Part shown: positions 1 to 11,970 of the stretch, piece by piece | Layout of the letters: each line of letters opens with the position of its first letter | How positions within the stretch are numbered: position 1 is the stretch's first letter | Source: Azolla caroliniana | Lineage: Eukaryota > Polypodiophyta | Direction: 5' to 3' | DNA length: 64,000 nt | NCBI GenBank assembly: GCA_043228905.1 | Contig: JBHGNT010000020.1 | Span: 5,394,001-5,458,000, forward strand | Program-made: the position numbers and the translations under genes | The notes under the pieces: generated by a model | Seen by the model: only the letters and a program-made list of their open reading frames with translations | The model's database searches: none | What the model was told of the DNA's origin: nothing

Positions 1-209
1 CGGTGAAGGGTTGTCGATCGAGTAGATTCCCCCTTCCGGTAGGCGGTCATGGCTCGGATGGCTTCCTCGGTGATGACCTCCGTGTCGAGGTTTTTAACGA
101 CATTTTCCGCATCTCCGTGTGGCGGTGCTTCGACGATTCGCAAGAATCCCTCCAAACCGTGTTGCTTCAGCCATTTCCTAGCCGCTTATGAGAGTACCAT
201 GCATTCCAT
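1..209 (-). pseudogene. G1 extra ORF downstream of integrase, 5' fragment
   Basis: Start of the family-specific ORF that lies between integrase and the 3' LTR. Reading leftward from the ATG at 209-207 it aligns with G2 from 16142 onward (shared KWL-Q, LEG and TEVITEEAI stretches). It has an early in-frame TAA (around codon 8) and a one-base slip near position 40, so this copy is dead. Similarity to G2 falls off sharply upstream of this ATG. That points to the G2 ATG at 16142, not the one at 15863, as the real start. The rest of the ORF is beyond the window. Confidence 0.7.
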
Positions 210-726
210 GTCGTCTTCGGAGTCGGTAGGTTGTGGTGATATGGGTGCGCCTACATGCTCTCGCCTGATCACTCGTAATCGCCTATGGACGCTGAGATCT
301 CTATGTTCGCGAAATGAAAGGGACTCTACGCGGCGTGAGATTTCTTTCTTTCTCCATGCGTGGCGCCTTTTCTTGATTCCCGCGCATGCACTTCCTGTAC
401 TAATATAGCAGACGGTTAAGACGTGGTGTGCCTGTCTTTAAAAGCTTTAATTAGCCACCCACCACACCTTTTCAAAGTGCTCGTTCGGTCCTTGCCTCTA
501 CATGATGACTTTCTTTCTTTCTGTTTATTTTTTATTTTTTATATTGTGGTTGAGTTAACCAGAAGCACCAGGTCCGTAGCCCGGTTTTTCCCCTTCTTCA
601 TGATTGTCGGCCACCTGTTTGTCGTTATCCGGTACCGCCGGCTCCGCCTGACTGTCGAGTACTTTTTTCCGGCTTCCTACTGTTGTATCAGCCTCTGGCT
701 ACTCAAACGGATTCTGTGGCATGGGT
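210..726 (-). other. G1 spacer between pol and extra ORF
   Basis: Non-pol stretch between the end of the integrase C-terminal region and the ATG of the extra ORF. It corresponds to G2 15734-16141. No protein similarity is visible between the copies here, and no promoter motif stands out. Confidence 0.5.
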
Positions 727-1787
727 CCACAATATGGTTTGAGTCGGAACCCATTGACCCATTTGCCCATTATCCCACCGGTGAGCGTTCCGAGCTGGTA
801 TAAACCGTTGAATTCCCACATTATCCAATATGGTCTAGTCCACCGGAACCGTAGCTTTCCCAACATCTAACCCATCCGGGGCTAGAACATGAGTACCGGC
901 TTGCCGATCCCAAACATCTTCTCATTGTCCTTTCGGTGCCAATCAACAAACGCCTTCCTTCGGTGCTGCCCCAGTTCCAACTGCATGAGACTTGTTATCC
1001 GATGTTCCTCGAGTTCGCACAATGTGACTAACTGGATTTTTTCCGATTCCTTTTCACTTAGTCGTTCTCTAACCTGTATCTGCAAACTCGGAACCTGAAA
1101 TTCGATCGGCATTACTGCTTCAAGCCCAAATGTTAACCGGAATGGTGTTGACCGGATACTCGTTTTGTATGTCGTCCGGTATGCCCATAGTGCACTATGC
1201 AGCTTGGTGTCCCAATCGGTCCGGTTTTCATTGACAATCTTTCGCAGGATGTTTTGGAGCGTTTTGTTCGTGGATTCATCTAGTCCATTGGCTTGTGGAT
1301 AGTAAGGGGTACTACGCTTGTGTACCACGGCATAAAATGTTGTTAAGCTCTCCACTACTTGATCGAGAGAATGTCCGCCTTGGTCGCTAATTAATTCGAT
1401 CGGGCATCCATACCAGCACCAGATGTACTCATATAAGAACTTTGTCGTCGAAGCCGCAAAGTTGTCCCGCAACGCCTTGGCTTCTACCCACTTGGTGCAA
1501 TAATCGGTGGAGACTATGACATATCTGTTGCCGGTTCTCATTGTCGGAGGTTTAAATGGCCCAACGAAATCCAGCCCCCATTTCTGAAATGGTTCTAAGG
1601 GTAGCACCGGCTGGTGAGGCATCCTTGCCTATTCTATTGGTTGGCCCATCCGTTGACATAAATCACAGACTTTCGCGTACCGAACCGAGTCCTTCAATGT
1701 CGTCGGCCACCATAGCCCGTTGTGCCATATCTTTCTTGCCGTAGCATCCCCGGCATAGTGCCCTCCGGCCATGCCACAATGTGCTTC
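727..1787 (-). pseudogene. G1 integrase (broken)
   Basis: Integrase of the outer gypsy element. The largest open piece (1622-882) shows the catalytic core: a first Asp in STDYCTKWVEAKA, a second Asp in ELISDQGGHS, and the Glu region as a degenerate LDESTNKT. The zinc-finger part (ending VCDLCQRMGQ, about 1690) lies upstream of a TAG. The C-terminal GPY-like region (RFRWTRPYWI, KWVNGFRLKPY) continues to about 727 after further stops. It therefore needs several corrections to read through and is a pseudogene. Domain order (RT-RNase H-integrase) is that of Ty3/gypsy. Confidence 0.85.
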
Positions 1788-3400
1788 TCATAATATTGTG
1801 TCCTTTTCATCGCTTCGCACTGCTCGCCGCCATATGCCACCCACGCCTTTGTGGTACAGAGTGTCCTGTAGTAGACAACAATGTCGGCTTTGCACCGCTA
1901 ACCGCTTCGGCTCATCCCGGTTCATCTCCTCCGGTGGGAGTTCCGTGCTTAGGAATTGATGCATGTTGGTTAGCCACTTGTCTTCGTCGACTACTGTGCT
2001 ATTGGCTACCGTTTCGGCCGTTACTTTAAACAACTCAACATCCGGAAACTCATCCGGGACTCCGTCGTCGGTCTCATCGGAGTCTAATTGGCTAAGATAA
2101 TCGGCAACCGCATGTTGTATCCTCAGTCGGTGATATATTTCGAACTCGAACTCTTGTAGCAACAATGTCCATCGGGCTAGCTTGTCGGTGAGTGATGCCT
2201 TTGAGACCAAATATAACAGCGCTGAGTGGTCGACATGGAAAGAAAATTTCCTTCCCAATAAATAGTGCCTGAACTTGGTAACACTGTAAATCATCCCTAA
2301 GGATTCTCTTTCCGTTGTTGAATAATTTTGTTCTGCCTGGGATAGTTTCCGGCTAGCATAATAGACCGATCGGTACCATTTTGGTTCAGTCAGTTGCATT
2401 AGTGTGCTGCCAATTGCTATGTTGGATGCATCCACGAACACGTGGAATTCTTTCAACCAGTCCGGTGGTTGCACCACCGGTGCTTGTGATAGCAGTACTT
2501 TCAGTGCCCGGTAAGCCTCATCCTCCGTATTCATCCATTGGAACGGTGTCCGGTGAACCACGACATGCAATGGTGTAGCAAGATCAGCCAAATACCGGAG
2601 CATCCGGCTATGCCACCGGATTTTCCCTAGAAACCGACTCAAGGCTTTGGCCGTCGATGGTGCCAGTGCTTCTAAGATTGCTTTCACCTTATCGGGGTCT
2701 ACCGCGATCCCGTCCTTGCTGACAAGATGGCCCATCAATGCACCGCTTGTTACTCCAAACACACACTTTGCTAGATTCAAGCTTAGCCGATAACTTCTGC
2801 ATTTCTCAAGACATAGTCAGAGGTGTTGGAGATGTTCTCCTTCTCGGCTATACACGGCGAAGTCATCCAGGAATACCTGAATGTCGGAATGGACTCACCA
2901 AATATTTCCATGATTATTCGTTGAAAGGTCACCAACACGGTCTTGAGCCCGAACATCATTACCACTACGACAAAGACTCCCCATTCGGTGACGAATGTTG
3001 TCTTGTCTTGGTTGTCGGGGTGCATCCTTATTTGATTGTAGCCGCTAAAACCATCTAGGAAGCTATACACTTCATGACTAGCTACCGTGTCCAGCACTCC
3101 ATCCGTAAACGATAGTGGAAAGGTGTCGGTCACTGTCGCCGCATTGAGTTTCCGATAATCAACGCACACCCGAATTTTACCGTTCTTTTTCGGCACGACG
3201 ACTATGGCACTTAACCATGTGGCTTTTTTCATTGGTCAGATAAAACCGACCCGTAGCAACTTGTCAGATAAAGCCGCATAGTTAGGGTTCATCCGGTAAC
3301 GTCGTTGTGCTACCGGTTTGGCATCTTTACTGAGGTGTATTTGGTGTTGGTACAATTGAGGATCCAGACCCCGCATGTCTTCATAGGACTAAGTGAATAT
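1788..3400 (-). pseudogene. G1 reverse transcriptase-RNase H (broken)
   Basis: Pol core of the outer element. 3232-2783 carries RT motifs (PKKNGKIRVCVDYRKLN, YSFLDGFSGYNQI, VVMMFGLKT). A frameshift before the catalytic FLDD box destroys the active site here. 2780-1788 carries the RT thumb/connection and a complete RNase H (FHVFVDASN, YSTTERESLGM, FSFHVDHSALLYL give the D, E, D carboxylates). A stop ends this piece before the integrase zinc finger. The N-terminal RT block (DPQLYQHQIHL) is visible up to about 3390. Confidence 0.88.
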
Positions 3401-3847
3401 GCCCCGGAATTCCTTTAATAAAGTGATCATCGTCGTCCTGTTGTCCAGTGACATTTCCTTAGCAATATGAACCGGTCTGGCGTCGTCCTCGGTTCCTAAG
3501 TTCACTTCCTCAAACTAGGATGCTTTCACGCATTGGGATACCGCCATCTCCCTTTCCAAAGCTTCCTGTGCTTGCCGTAATTCTTTGATAGCTTCCCGCT
3601 CCGGTTCCTTGATGGCGTCGTCTGATTGCATTCTATATGGTGACACTACTTCCGCCACATCAATTTCAAATAGGGGTACAATTTTTGGGTTTTCTTCTAA
3701 GTTCTGGTCGACCTCTTCGTCCGCAAGCCCCTCGAGCATGTTCACACCTTCCACATATAGCGGCGTCAGCTCCTTGCCGGTGCTGGCTCAAGGGTGGGTA
3801 GGTACCCTTATTTTTGTCTTCCCTCATCGGAAGGTAATCATGTTTTT
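3401..3847 (-). pseudogene. G1 protease-RT linker
   Basis: Minus-strand coding remnant between protease and RT. It contains the open piece 3754-3515 (NMLEGLADEEV, EAIKELRQAQEALEREM), which matches G2 6942-7190. It begins at the TTTTT target site where G2 inserted; the interrupted reading N-W-W-K-N continues across 19425. Acidic and Gln/Glu-rich; no catalytic motif expected. Confidence 0.8.
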
Positions 3848-4310
3848 TGTTACCGGTCGGCAAAGAAGGCTTAAGGAGGTCCAAACCAGAGTGTGAAAGG
3901 AATAGTTATTCGGGAACTATTGTAATTAGTAGTCTTAATATATACATATTATTATATAAGAAGATGTGGACGGACGGACCGGAATCGGTATGCCGATCCG
4001 GATCCAGAACGATTCCGTAAAGGTGCCGTTTGGCACTGTTTTGTATTTCACACCGGAGACCTATATAAAGGCCCGGTTACAATGTAATCAGGAGCGGATA
4101 ATTAATAAAGTGTATTGTCTTAATCTTCAAGTGTTGATTATCGTTTTGTATTTATTGTTATATCTTACGCGTGTTAATTACGGATGGCTAAGTAATCGAT
4201 TAAGGTCTAATTAAGCGTTGTGTCGTAAGTCATTCTGCCGTACCACCCTTTGGTGACGTGTCGTAAGTTGACACCCTATGTTAGGCTGTTGTCCGGCCCT
4301 AGCAATAACA
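3848..4310 (+). repeat. G2 5' LTR
   Basis: Direct repeat of 18957-19419, the same 463-bp length, starting TG and ending CA. A TATA box (CTATATAAAG) lies at 4071-4080. The short open frame inside it recurs in the 3' LTR and is not a gene. The leader after it (CAGTTTTTGGCGACCACGA, from 4311) should hold the primer site; the priming tRNA was not identified. Confidence 0.95.
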
Positions 4311-4365
4311 CAGTTTTTGGCGACCACGATTCCTGCATTATCGTAGTGAACAACGGCAGGAATGG

Positions 4366-6460
4366 ATGACTAGGCCAATAGACGACCCAGTTACGGAGAG
4401 AGCACGAAGACTTGCTGAACGGAGACGGCGGCAAGAGGCTTTTCAGCAAGCAGCGGAAGAAATCCGAACGGATCGATCATTTTCCAAAGTGATCCGGAAA
4501 GTGGCAGAGGAATCGCTCTGTCTGCAACAAAACACCTACCCAAATGAAGGAAGCAGCTTAAGCAACCTCCGGGAAGCGGAAACCCTTCTCCAGGCCTTGG
4601 CCGGAAGAGAAGGCGAATCCGAAGCATTTTCAGCACTAGAATCGGATTCAGAAGGGGGTTACAGCGCGCATACGAACTACCGCAGCAGTAACGACACCCC
4701 AAGAGGACCGGAGGACGAGGAGTCGGATACCTTACCGACACTGGAACCAGAGTTGGCAGACCAAGAACCTCCAGCACTCATCGTGGAGCAACCTCCGGAG
4801 ACGGAAGTGCACCGGCAAAAACTTCCAACACCGGAAGCCGAGCCGGTAACACCGAAGGAAGACCGGCAAAGACCTCAGACGCCAGCGGAACAGCAGGAAA
4901 GACCACCGACACCACTAGACCGCGTACCGACTTTGGACGACGATATGCCGTTCCAGTACTCCAAGTATCGGGATGACCTGGACGCGGAGGCTCATGTTCA
5001 TGCGTTTGAACAAACATGGGAAGCGAACCATGTGTCACAACGGCTAACCGCGGCAGAAGAGGAACGATCCAAGATAGCCGAATTCGGCGTAACATTAGAA
5101 GGACCGGATGCCAGATGGCACCAGACGCAGGATCGCAGCACCATCACCACCTTTGCGGACCTAAAAGACAAATTCTTGCACTTCTTCCAGAAGGAGGTGG
5201 ATCAGTGAGAAATGGTGGGCTTATTTTATACAATTCCGCAGGATCCCGGGGAGAGCATCCCGCAGTTTGTAATCCGGTTTCAACGGATGCACAGCCAGCT
5301 TACCCACGCACCTCTAGAGGAAGAAACACGGGCTATATTTTTAGCCGCGCTCCGGGAACCTCTACGAACGGTATGCACAGTCATTGACTTTCGCACAAGC
5401 ACCGTCGACCAGGTCATCGACCGGGTTAGGGAAATGGAAAAAACAAGCTCTTGGCTAACAATGGGAGCTCTCCAACAAGCATTACCAACCAATGAGGATC
5501 TCCGTTTCCGGCAAGCAATCCAATGCACGACCTGCTTGAATTCCGGTCACTCATCACTGGAGTGCACCATGCGGACACACTGCTTACTCTGCGAATCTAC
5601 GAGCCACACGATGGACCGGTGCGAATATAACTTATTGAATCAGCAAGCTCCACCAGTCCGGCAAATCGAGCCACGTAGCAGGCGAGACGAAGAAGACGAA
5701 CGCTGGCAACGAGAGGAGCGATATCGACCGACACAAGATGTCTGGTACGACAATCGGTGAGACAACTACGACCGGTACAAGAGATACGACAAGTACCGAG
5801 ATTACAATGGATGGTACGAGCATCACAACCGGGATCACTCCCCCGAGTATCACCGGGAAGATTACGGGAGGTATGACGACCAACCCCGGCAAGGGTACCG
5901 CAACAAAAAGAACTTTAATAAAAAATGGCATTTCAAAAACGGGAGCCACCCACGTGAACCAAAAAAAGGCGCCTCAAGCAGCCAACCAGACCAGAGCCCC
6001 GCGGTTACCACAAGTCCTCCACCGGGTACAGGAAATAATGCCGAATCCAGCAACACCCGGAAAGCATATTGCTATTACTGCCGGCAAGAAGGACATTATA
6101 GTAATCAATGTCCGGCAAAAAGCTATGATAAGCGACCGGCAGTAAACATGGTAGTCGCCAAAGTCGCAGACCTCCAGCAGGTCACCACAAGGTCGAAGGG
6201 GAAGACTACGGAATGGGAGACACAAGAGGCCATCCGGAAACAGGCAACGGAATGGGTGAAAAAGGCAAATGAGCGAAATGTAGCAGAACTCGCGCAACAG
6301 AAGGAGAACACCGAAGAGCTCGCCGGCGGCAGTCAGTCTGAAAACATGACGTGGCAGGTATTGCAGGAATGCCAGATCACGCTGCCGTTAGGACGACTCT
6401 TGCAGCTAGTACCAAGATTCACAGAGGGACTCAAGTCCGGCATGATGACAGACGGAACAC
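4366..6460 (+). pseudogene. G2 gag (broken)
   Basis: Gag polyprotein start. The ATG at 4366 opens a frame interrupted by TGA at 5206-5208 and TGA at 5758-5760, then lost to a frameshift around 6460-6480. Visible parts: a charged Pro/Glu-rich N-terminal third, a retrotransposon capsid-type block around 4950-5450 (FEQTWEANHV, FADLKDKFLHFF, IPQFVIRFQRMH), an Arg/Asp/Tyr-rich stretch, and a CCHC zinc knuckle at 6070-6111 (CYYCRQEGHYSNQC). The G1 copy has Arg at the 5206 position, so that stop looks like a CGA-to-TGA change. Confidence 0.85.
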
Positions 6461-7298
6461 CACCGGCTCGGCATTCTTCTCAAATCCGGAAGAAGGACCG
6501 GCCGTGGTGGACACCAACAGTCCGGCAATTACGGCCATTGTGAAAGGGAAAGAACTCCACAACACGATAATAGACGGAGGCTCCGACGTTAATGTAATCA
6601 GCCTCCGGACATGCGATGCTCTTGGAATCCGAGATTGGGAGCCATGTTCGTTCTGGCTCCGAATGGCTGACACAAGCTCGGTACGACCGACAGGATTAAT
6701 ACGGAACTTGGAAGTAACCATCGGGGGCCACACATTCCGAATCTCAGCCGTAGTTCTCCAGTTGCAGGCTCAAGGAGCGTACCCATTATTGTTGGGACGC
6801 CCTTGGTTTAAAACGGCACATATCAAGCAAAACTGGAGGAGGAATATGATTACGTTCCAGCGGGGAAAAGCGAAGGTACGGGTACCAACACAACAAAGGA
6901 AGGGCACCGGCAAGGATCTGACACCGTTATATGCAGAGTGTGTCAATATGTTGGAGGGATTAGCAGACGAAGAAGAAGAGCAGTACTTGCTGGAGAACCC
7001 AAAGATTGTACCCCTATTCGAAATTGACGTCGCGGAAGCGGTATCACCCTACTTACTGCAACCGGACGAAACCGAAGCGGAACCAGATAAAGAAGCAATC
7101 CGGGAGTTACGGCATGCGCAGGAGGCATTGGAAAGGGAAATGGCCGTATCCCAGCGCGTAAATGTGTCCCAATTAGAAGAGGTAAATCTAGGAACGGCGG
7201 AGGAGGCAAAACCGGTGCACATCGCCAAAGAAATGAATGCAGAGAACAAAACGGTGATAATTACACTCCTCAACGAGTTTCACGACGTCTTTGCCTAG
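6461..7298 (+). pseudogene. G2 aspartic protease and linker
   Basis: Retroviral-type aspartic protease that would cleave the polyprotein. The active-site region reads IIDGGSDVNVIS (Asp codon at 6573-6575), with DGG in place of the usual D-T/S-G; the G1 copy also has DGG, so this is a family trait. A later LLLGRPW block is the expected flap/C-terminal protease region. An acidic linker (NMLEGLADEEEEQ) follows. The frame ends at TAG 7296-7298 just before RT, where the context suggests a Trp codon (TGG to TAG). Confidence 0.8.
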
Positions 7299-8866
7299 TC
7301 GTTCGAGGATATGAGAGGCCTAGATCCTCAATTGTATCAGCACCAGATACATCTGAGCAAAGACGCCAAGCCGATGGCACAGCGTCGATACCGGATGAAC
7401 CCAAACTACACCGCCAAAGTCGAGGAGATCGACAAATTACTGAGGGTCGGCTTCATCCGTCCCGTAAAGAAATCTACATGGCTAAGCCCGATTGTAGTCG
7501 TACCGAAAAAGAACGGCAAAATTAGAGTTTGTGTCGACTACCGGAAGCTCAATGCGTCAACGGTAACAGATGCATTTCCACTTCCGTTTACGGATGGAGT
7601 TTTGGATGCCGTCGCTGGCCATGAAGTCTATAGTTTCTTAGACGGATTCAGCAGGTATAATCAGATCTGGATGCACCCTGAGGATCAAGAGAAAACGGCT
7701 TTCGTCACCGAATGGGGAGTGTTTGTTGCGGTGGTGATGATGTTCGGGCTGAAAACAGCACCAGCAACATTCCAACGGATCATCATGGAGATCTTTGGTG
7801 AATACATATCGGCTTTTATGCAGGTGTTCCTTGACGACTTCGTCGTCTATAGTAAAGAAGAAGATCATTTGCAGCAACTCAGACTATGTCTAGAGAAGTG
7901 TAGGGCGTACCGGCTAAGCCTGAATCCGGCGAAGTGTGTATTTGGAGTGTTCAGCGGAACGCTACTAGGGCATATAGTAAGCAAGGCATTGTCGTAGATC
8001 CGGACAAAGTGAAAGCAATCCGGGAAGCACCGGCACCGGCAACGGCAAAGGCTTTGAGCCGTTTCCTCGGACAAATCCGCTGGCATAGCCGTATGCTCCG
8101 ATATTTGGCAGACTTGGCTACACCTCTGCATACGGCAGTACATCGAACACCGTTCCAATGGACCGACATCGAAGACAAGGCGTACCGGGCACTAAAGGTG
8201 TTATTGTCACAAGCACCGGTAGTGCAGCCTCCGGATTGGAGTAAAGAGTTTCATGTGTTCGTGGACGCTTCCGATATCACAATCGATAGCGCGCTCATGC
8301 AGCTTACCGAGCCAAGGTGGTACCGGTCAATATACTATGCCATTCGGAAGCTATCCCAAGCGGAACGAAATTATTCTACCACGGAAAGGGAGGCTTTAGG
8401 AATGATCTACAATGTAACGAAATTTAAGCATTATCTATTGGGAAGAAAGTTCTCCTTCCATGTAGATCATTCGGCACTCCTCTACCTAGTATCCAAAGCG
8501 TCACTTACTAGTAAGTTGGCCCGGTGGACTTTGTTGTTGCAAGAGTTCGAATTCGAGATATTCCACCGACCCGGCATACAGCATGCGGTCGCAGATTATC
8601 TAAGCCGGTTAGATTCCGGGGAGACAGGTGACGGAGTACCGGACGAGTTTCCGGATGCAGAGCTTTTTCGAGTCACCACGGAAACGGCAAGAGATGAAAT
8701 GGTGACACAAGAAGATAAGTGGCTAACTAATATGCACCAGTTTCTGAGTACCGGATTGCCTCCGAAGGAGATGAACCAGGACGAGAGAAAACGCCTTGCG
8801 GTACAGAGCCGGCACTTCTGTTTATTACAGGACACGCTATACCACAAAGGTGTGGACGGTATCTAG
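7299..8866 (+). pseudogene. G2 reverse transcriptase-RNase H (broken)
   Basis: Copies element RNA into DNA and removes the template. RT motifs: PKKNGKIRVCVDYRKLN, YSFLDGFSRYNQI, VVMMFGLKTAPATFQRII and the catalytic box FLDDF near 7828. A small deletion near 7980 changes frame between the RT fingers/palm and thumb. RNase H follows with its acidic residues in VFVDASD (about 8258), TEREALGMI and FHVDHSALLYL. The frame ends at TAG 8864-8866, where G1 has Trp. No second (archaeal-type) RNase H is seen, which argues against the Tat lineage. Confidence 0.9.
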
Positions 8867-9205
8867 CGACAAGCGGTGCGCAGCGACGAGAAGGAGGTAA
8901 TACTATGAGAGGCACACTGCGGAGTCGTCGGAGGCCATTATGCCGAAGATGCGATGGCAAGGAAAGTATGGCAAAGTGGCCTATGGTGGCCAACCACATC
9001 GAAAGATGCAGTCCGGTATGCGAAGGAGTGTGATCTATGCCAACGAATGGGTCAGCCAACAGAACAAGCTCGGATGCCACACCAACCAGTCGTACCACTA
9101 GAACCATTCTAGAAATGGGGGCTAGATTTCGTCGGGCCATTTAAACCACCGGCAATGAGAACTGGCAACCGGTACGTGATCGTCGCGACGGATTACTGTA
9201 CTAAG
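8867..9205 (+). pseudogene. G2 integrase, 5' part
   Basis: N-terminal zinc-binding region (HCGVVGGHY ... CDLCQR, giving H-H-C-C) and start of the catalytic core (GLDFVGPFKPP, VATDYCTK with the first Asp). Two in-frame stops, TGA at about 8905 and TAG at about 9112, break it. At 9205 the codon series Y-C-T-K stops where copia C1 is inserted and resumes at 14753 with W-V-E-A. Confidence 0.88.
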
Positions 9206-9390
9206 TGTCGAATACAAGTGTATAATGGACGTATTCACACTATCCCTTTGTATAGATCAAGTCTGGGCCATTTGTGTAATTAGCATAAATGGTAGATGCC
9301 CTAAGTCTGTCACTATATATAGTGACCTTGTAACCTTTTTGTAAGGTTGGGTTGTATTATTTGTTTCTATGGAATAGAAAGCCTTTTGTG

Positions 9391-9433
<43 letters not shown>

Positions 9434-9521
9434 GTGCAACGACCTAGAAACTGTCATACGCAGGTACAGAACAGAATCGAAAGCTTCTTAATCTTCCGCA
9501 TAGACGACCTTGTCTCCAACA
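9206..9521 (+). repeat. C1 5' LTR
   Basis: 316-bp LTR. The palindromic TATA region CACTATATATAGTG lies near 9310-9325. A (CT)n tract spans about 9393-9432. Near-identical to 14444-14747. Confidence 0.95.
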
Positions 9522-10228
9522 TCTGGTATCAGAGCCTGCACAGTATTCGGTCCTTCAATCCGCTGTCGGACGTCGTCTCAGCCTGCACAGCATTCGGTTT
9601 CCTGCGTCATTCGAAGAAGAGAGAAGAAGAAGAAAAAAAAAAAAAAACGAGGCTTGCATCTGATCGCGTTAGATCATCTTCGCTTGGAGTAAGCCAGCCG
9701 GTTGTACTCTGTTTCTTGTGATCGTAACCGCTCGAGGTGAAATCCCCTTGTGCAACATTGACACGATCGTGCTCCACTCGGTTAAACGGCATCCGAAGAG
9801 GTCATCAAACGCTGCTCGCCGCTCATTGTAACCACTCGGTGCAGATCGGTCTCAAGACAACAACCCCAATTCGTGCTTCATCCGGCTGATCGACATTCGA
9901 GAGGATCAGTTGGATCCGTCTCTCTCGTCGCTGCAGTCACCCGAAGCAGAATCGGTCCAGACAATCGGATTCAATAATCGGTATTTGGCATATATATTCG
10001 GAAGCGAACCGGGCTCACTCCGACTCGGCAACATTCGGGAAGACCAGTCGGTTCTGTCCCTCAAGTTACCGGAGTCAATTCGAGCAAGTTCAACAATACA
10101 TATATCCGAAGCCGAACCGACTCGGGTTCAAATCCGACTAGAACGATATCGGGTGAGCCAACCGGCTGCACTCCAACAAGGTTCGTAGTCAACTCCGAAC
10201 CGAGCTTCGTCAACCGAAACCAAATTTG
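9522..10228 (+). promoter_or_regulatory. C1 leader with tRNA-Met primer site
   Basis: The primer site TGGTATCAGAGC (9524-9535), complementary to the initiator tRNA-Met 3' end as in most plant copia elements, opens a roughly 700-bp untranslated leader. It contains an A-rich run near 9625-9650. Open frames here look like chance. Confidence 0.85.
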
Positions 10229-11970
10229 ATGGCATCAACATCCGGCTCGTCAGAAATGAGTCTACGAAAGTTCGATGGATCGAACTTCAACTTCTGGAAG
10301 GAGCAAATGCAGGACTATCTCATAGTCAAGGGGCAAATCGATCCCATCGAAAATGAAGAACCTCCAGAAGGATACAAACCAATTGAGTGGCAGAAGCTGG
10401 ACAGAATCGTCCGCGCCACGATTCGGATGCACCTATCGGAATCGGTATACTTTACGGTGCAATCGTGTACGACAGCATTCGAACTGTGGAAAACACTGTC
10501 GGACACCTACGAAAAGAAGGTCGCTGCAACGAAGATGTTTTTGATCCGGCGCCTCTACAACTTGCGAATGAAAGAATCTGATTCGGTTCAAGCACACCTC
10601 AATGAGTACGAAAGCATAAGCTCCCAAATCTCGTCACAGGGGACGGCAATCGAGGATGAACTCAGAGCAATGATACTCATGAGCAGCCTTCCCTCATCAT
10701 GGGAAACTTTCGTCACAACCGTGTGCAACGCGTCAACCACGGCTGTTAAATACTCCGAAGTCACGAGCGCAATCCTGACCGAAGCAGTTCGGAGAAAGTC
10801 TTTCGCCAAAGACTCAACAGACGACGCTTACGTAGTACAAGGTTCGACAGACCGATCGAACATACGAGGAAGAGATTCCTCACGGCCGCCGAACAATCAG
10901 CGAAGACGGAGCCAGTCACGGGATAATCGAATCTGCAACTATTGCAAGAAACCCGGACACATCAAAGCCGACTGCCGCGCACTCAAGAACAAGAACGACA
11001 AGTCTCAGAGATCAGACAAGAAGAGTGTCCGGCATGAGGAGATCAATTACGTCAGCTTCTCAGCTGATGTGCTACCAAACGACCCGAATATACTATCAAT
11101 CGAAAATCCAGTCGGATCAGAAGTTCTGCTCACGACTGAAGAATCGAGCACATGGCTCTTAGATTCGGGCGCGTCATTTCACGTGACTCCTCATCGATCC
11201 CAATTTCGGCAATATACGATCCGTCACTCCGACTCAGTTCGAGTCGGTAACTCGCAACACTGTGACATCATTGGAATCGGCACAGTAGAGCTCAACCTTG
11301 CAGGTGGCTCTACACTTGTACTTCACAATGTCCGACATGTACCCGAGCTCTCAAGGCCATTGATCTCAGTCGGACAACTAGATGAAGACGGCATTCGTGC
11401 CGGTTTTTCTTCGGGAGGGTGGACACTCCACAGGGGGAACCTCCTGCTTGCTAGAGGACCCAAGATACACTCACTGTATCCGTTACATGTTACGCTTAGA
11501 GAGGGTAACCTGTTTTTGGTGGATATTCCTGTGTCATCACTATGGCACAGGAGATTAGGACACCTCAGCAAGGCCGACATTACGCATCTATCTAGAGCCG
11601 GATACATCCCTAAACTCTCCTTCTCCGACCATCAATTCTGCGAGCATTGCCAGTATGGCAAACAAGCAGCCGCATCACACCCGACATCAGCACCAAGAGA
11701 AACGAGACCTCTCGATTTGGTCCACTCGGACGTCTGTGGCCCAATGCAGCATCAGTCTCTCGGCGGTGCCTCTTACTTCGTCAGTTTTATTGACGATTCG
11801 ACTCGAAAGGTGTGGGCTTATCCAATTCGCACCAAAGATCGTGTCTTCTCGATCTTCTCCGATTGGCTCGCTATGGTAGAAAATCAAACCGACCGAAAAC
11901 TGAAATGCTTTCGGACCGACAATGGGGGAGAGTTCAAATCAGAAGAATTCGTCAAATTCTGCGACAACGC
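10229..11970 (+). pseudogene. C1 gag-protease-integrase (first frame)
   Basis: Copia polyprotein from ATG 10229. Gag capsid-type domain (LRKFDGSNFNFWKEQM); CCHC knuckle CNYCKKPGHIKADC (about 10938-10979); protease active site WLLDSGASFHVTP (about 11155); GAG-pre-integrase His/Cys domain (LWHRRLGHLS ... CEHCQYGKQ); and the first two-thirds of the integrase core (DVCGPM, FIDDSTRKVW, FRTDNGGEF). A one-base deletion near 11965-11972 throws the frame; an open reading persists to 12034 out of register. Otherwise intact. Confidence 0.93.

Larger units (their letters stand above)
1..3847 (-). mobile_element. Outer Ty3/gypsy element G1, 3' part (interrupted)
   Basis: Minus-strand Ty3/gypsy sequence reading, from right to left, protease-RT linker, reverse transcriptase, RNase H, integrase and the start of an extra ORF. 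It runs off the left edge, so its 3' LTR is not seen. The element is split by G2: the codons at 3843-3847 continue in frame into 19425 and beyond once G2 and one TTTTT copy are left out. Its proteins match those of G2 domain for domain, so the two are copies of one family in opposite orientation. Several stops and frameshifts make it non-coding today. No chromodomain is visible at the integrase end. Confidence 0.9.

Noticed and set aside
3966-4214. Open frame repeated at 3966-4214 and 19075-19323
   Set aside because: It lies wholly inside the G2 LTRs and is repeated only because the LTRs are.
9347-9721. Open frames beginning MGCIICFYG in the C1 LTRs
   Set aside because: They translate the LTR and its CT microsatellite.
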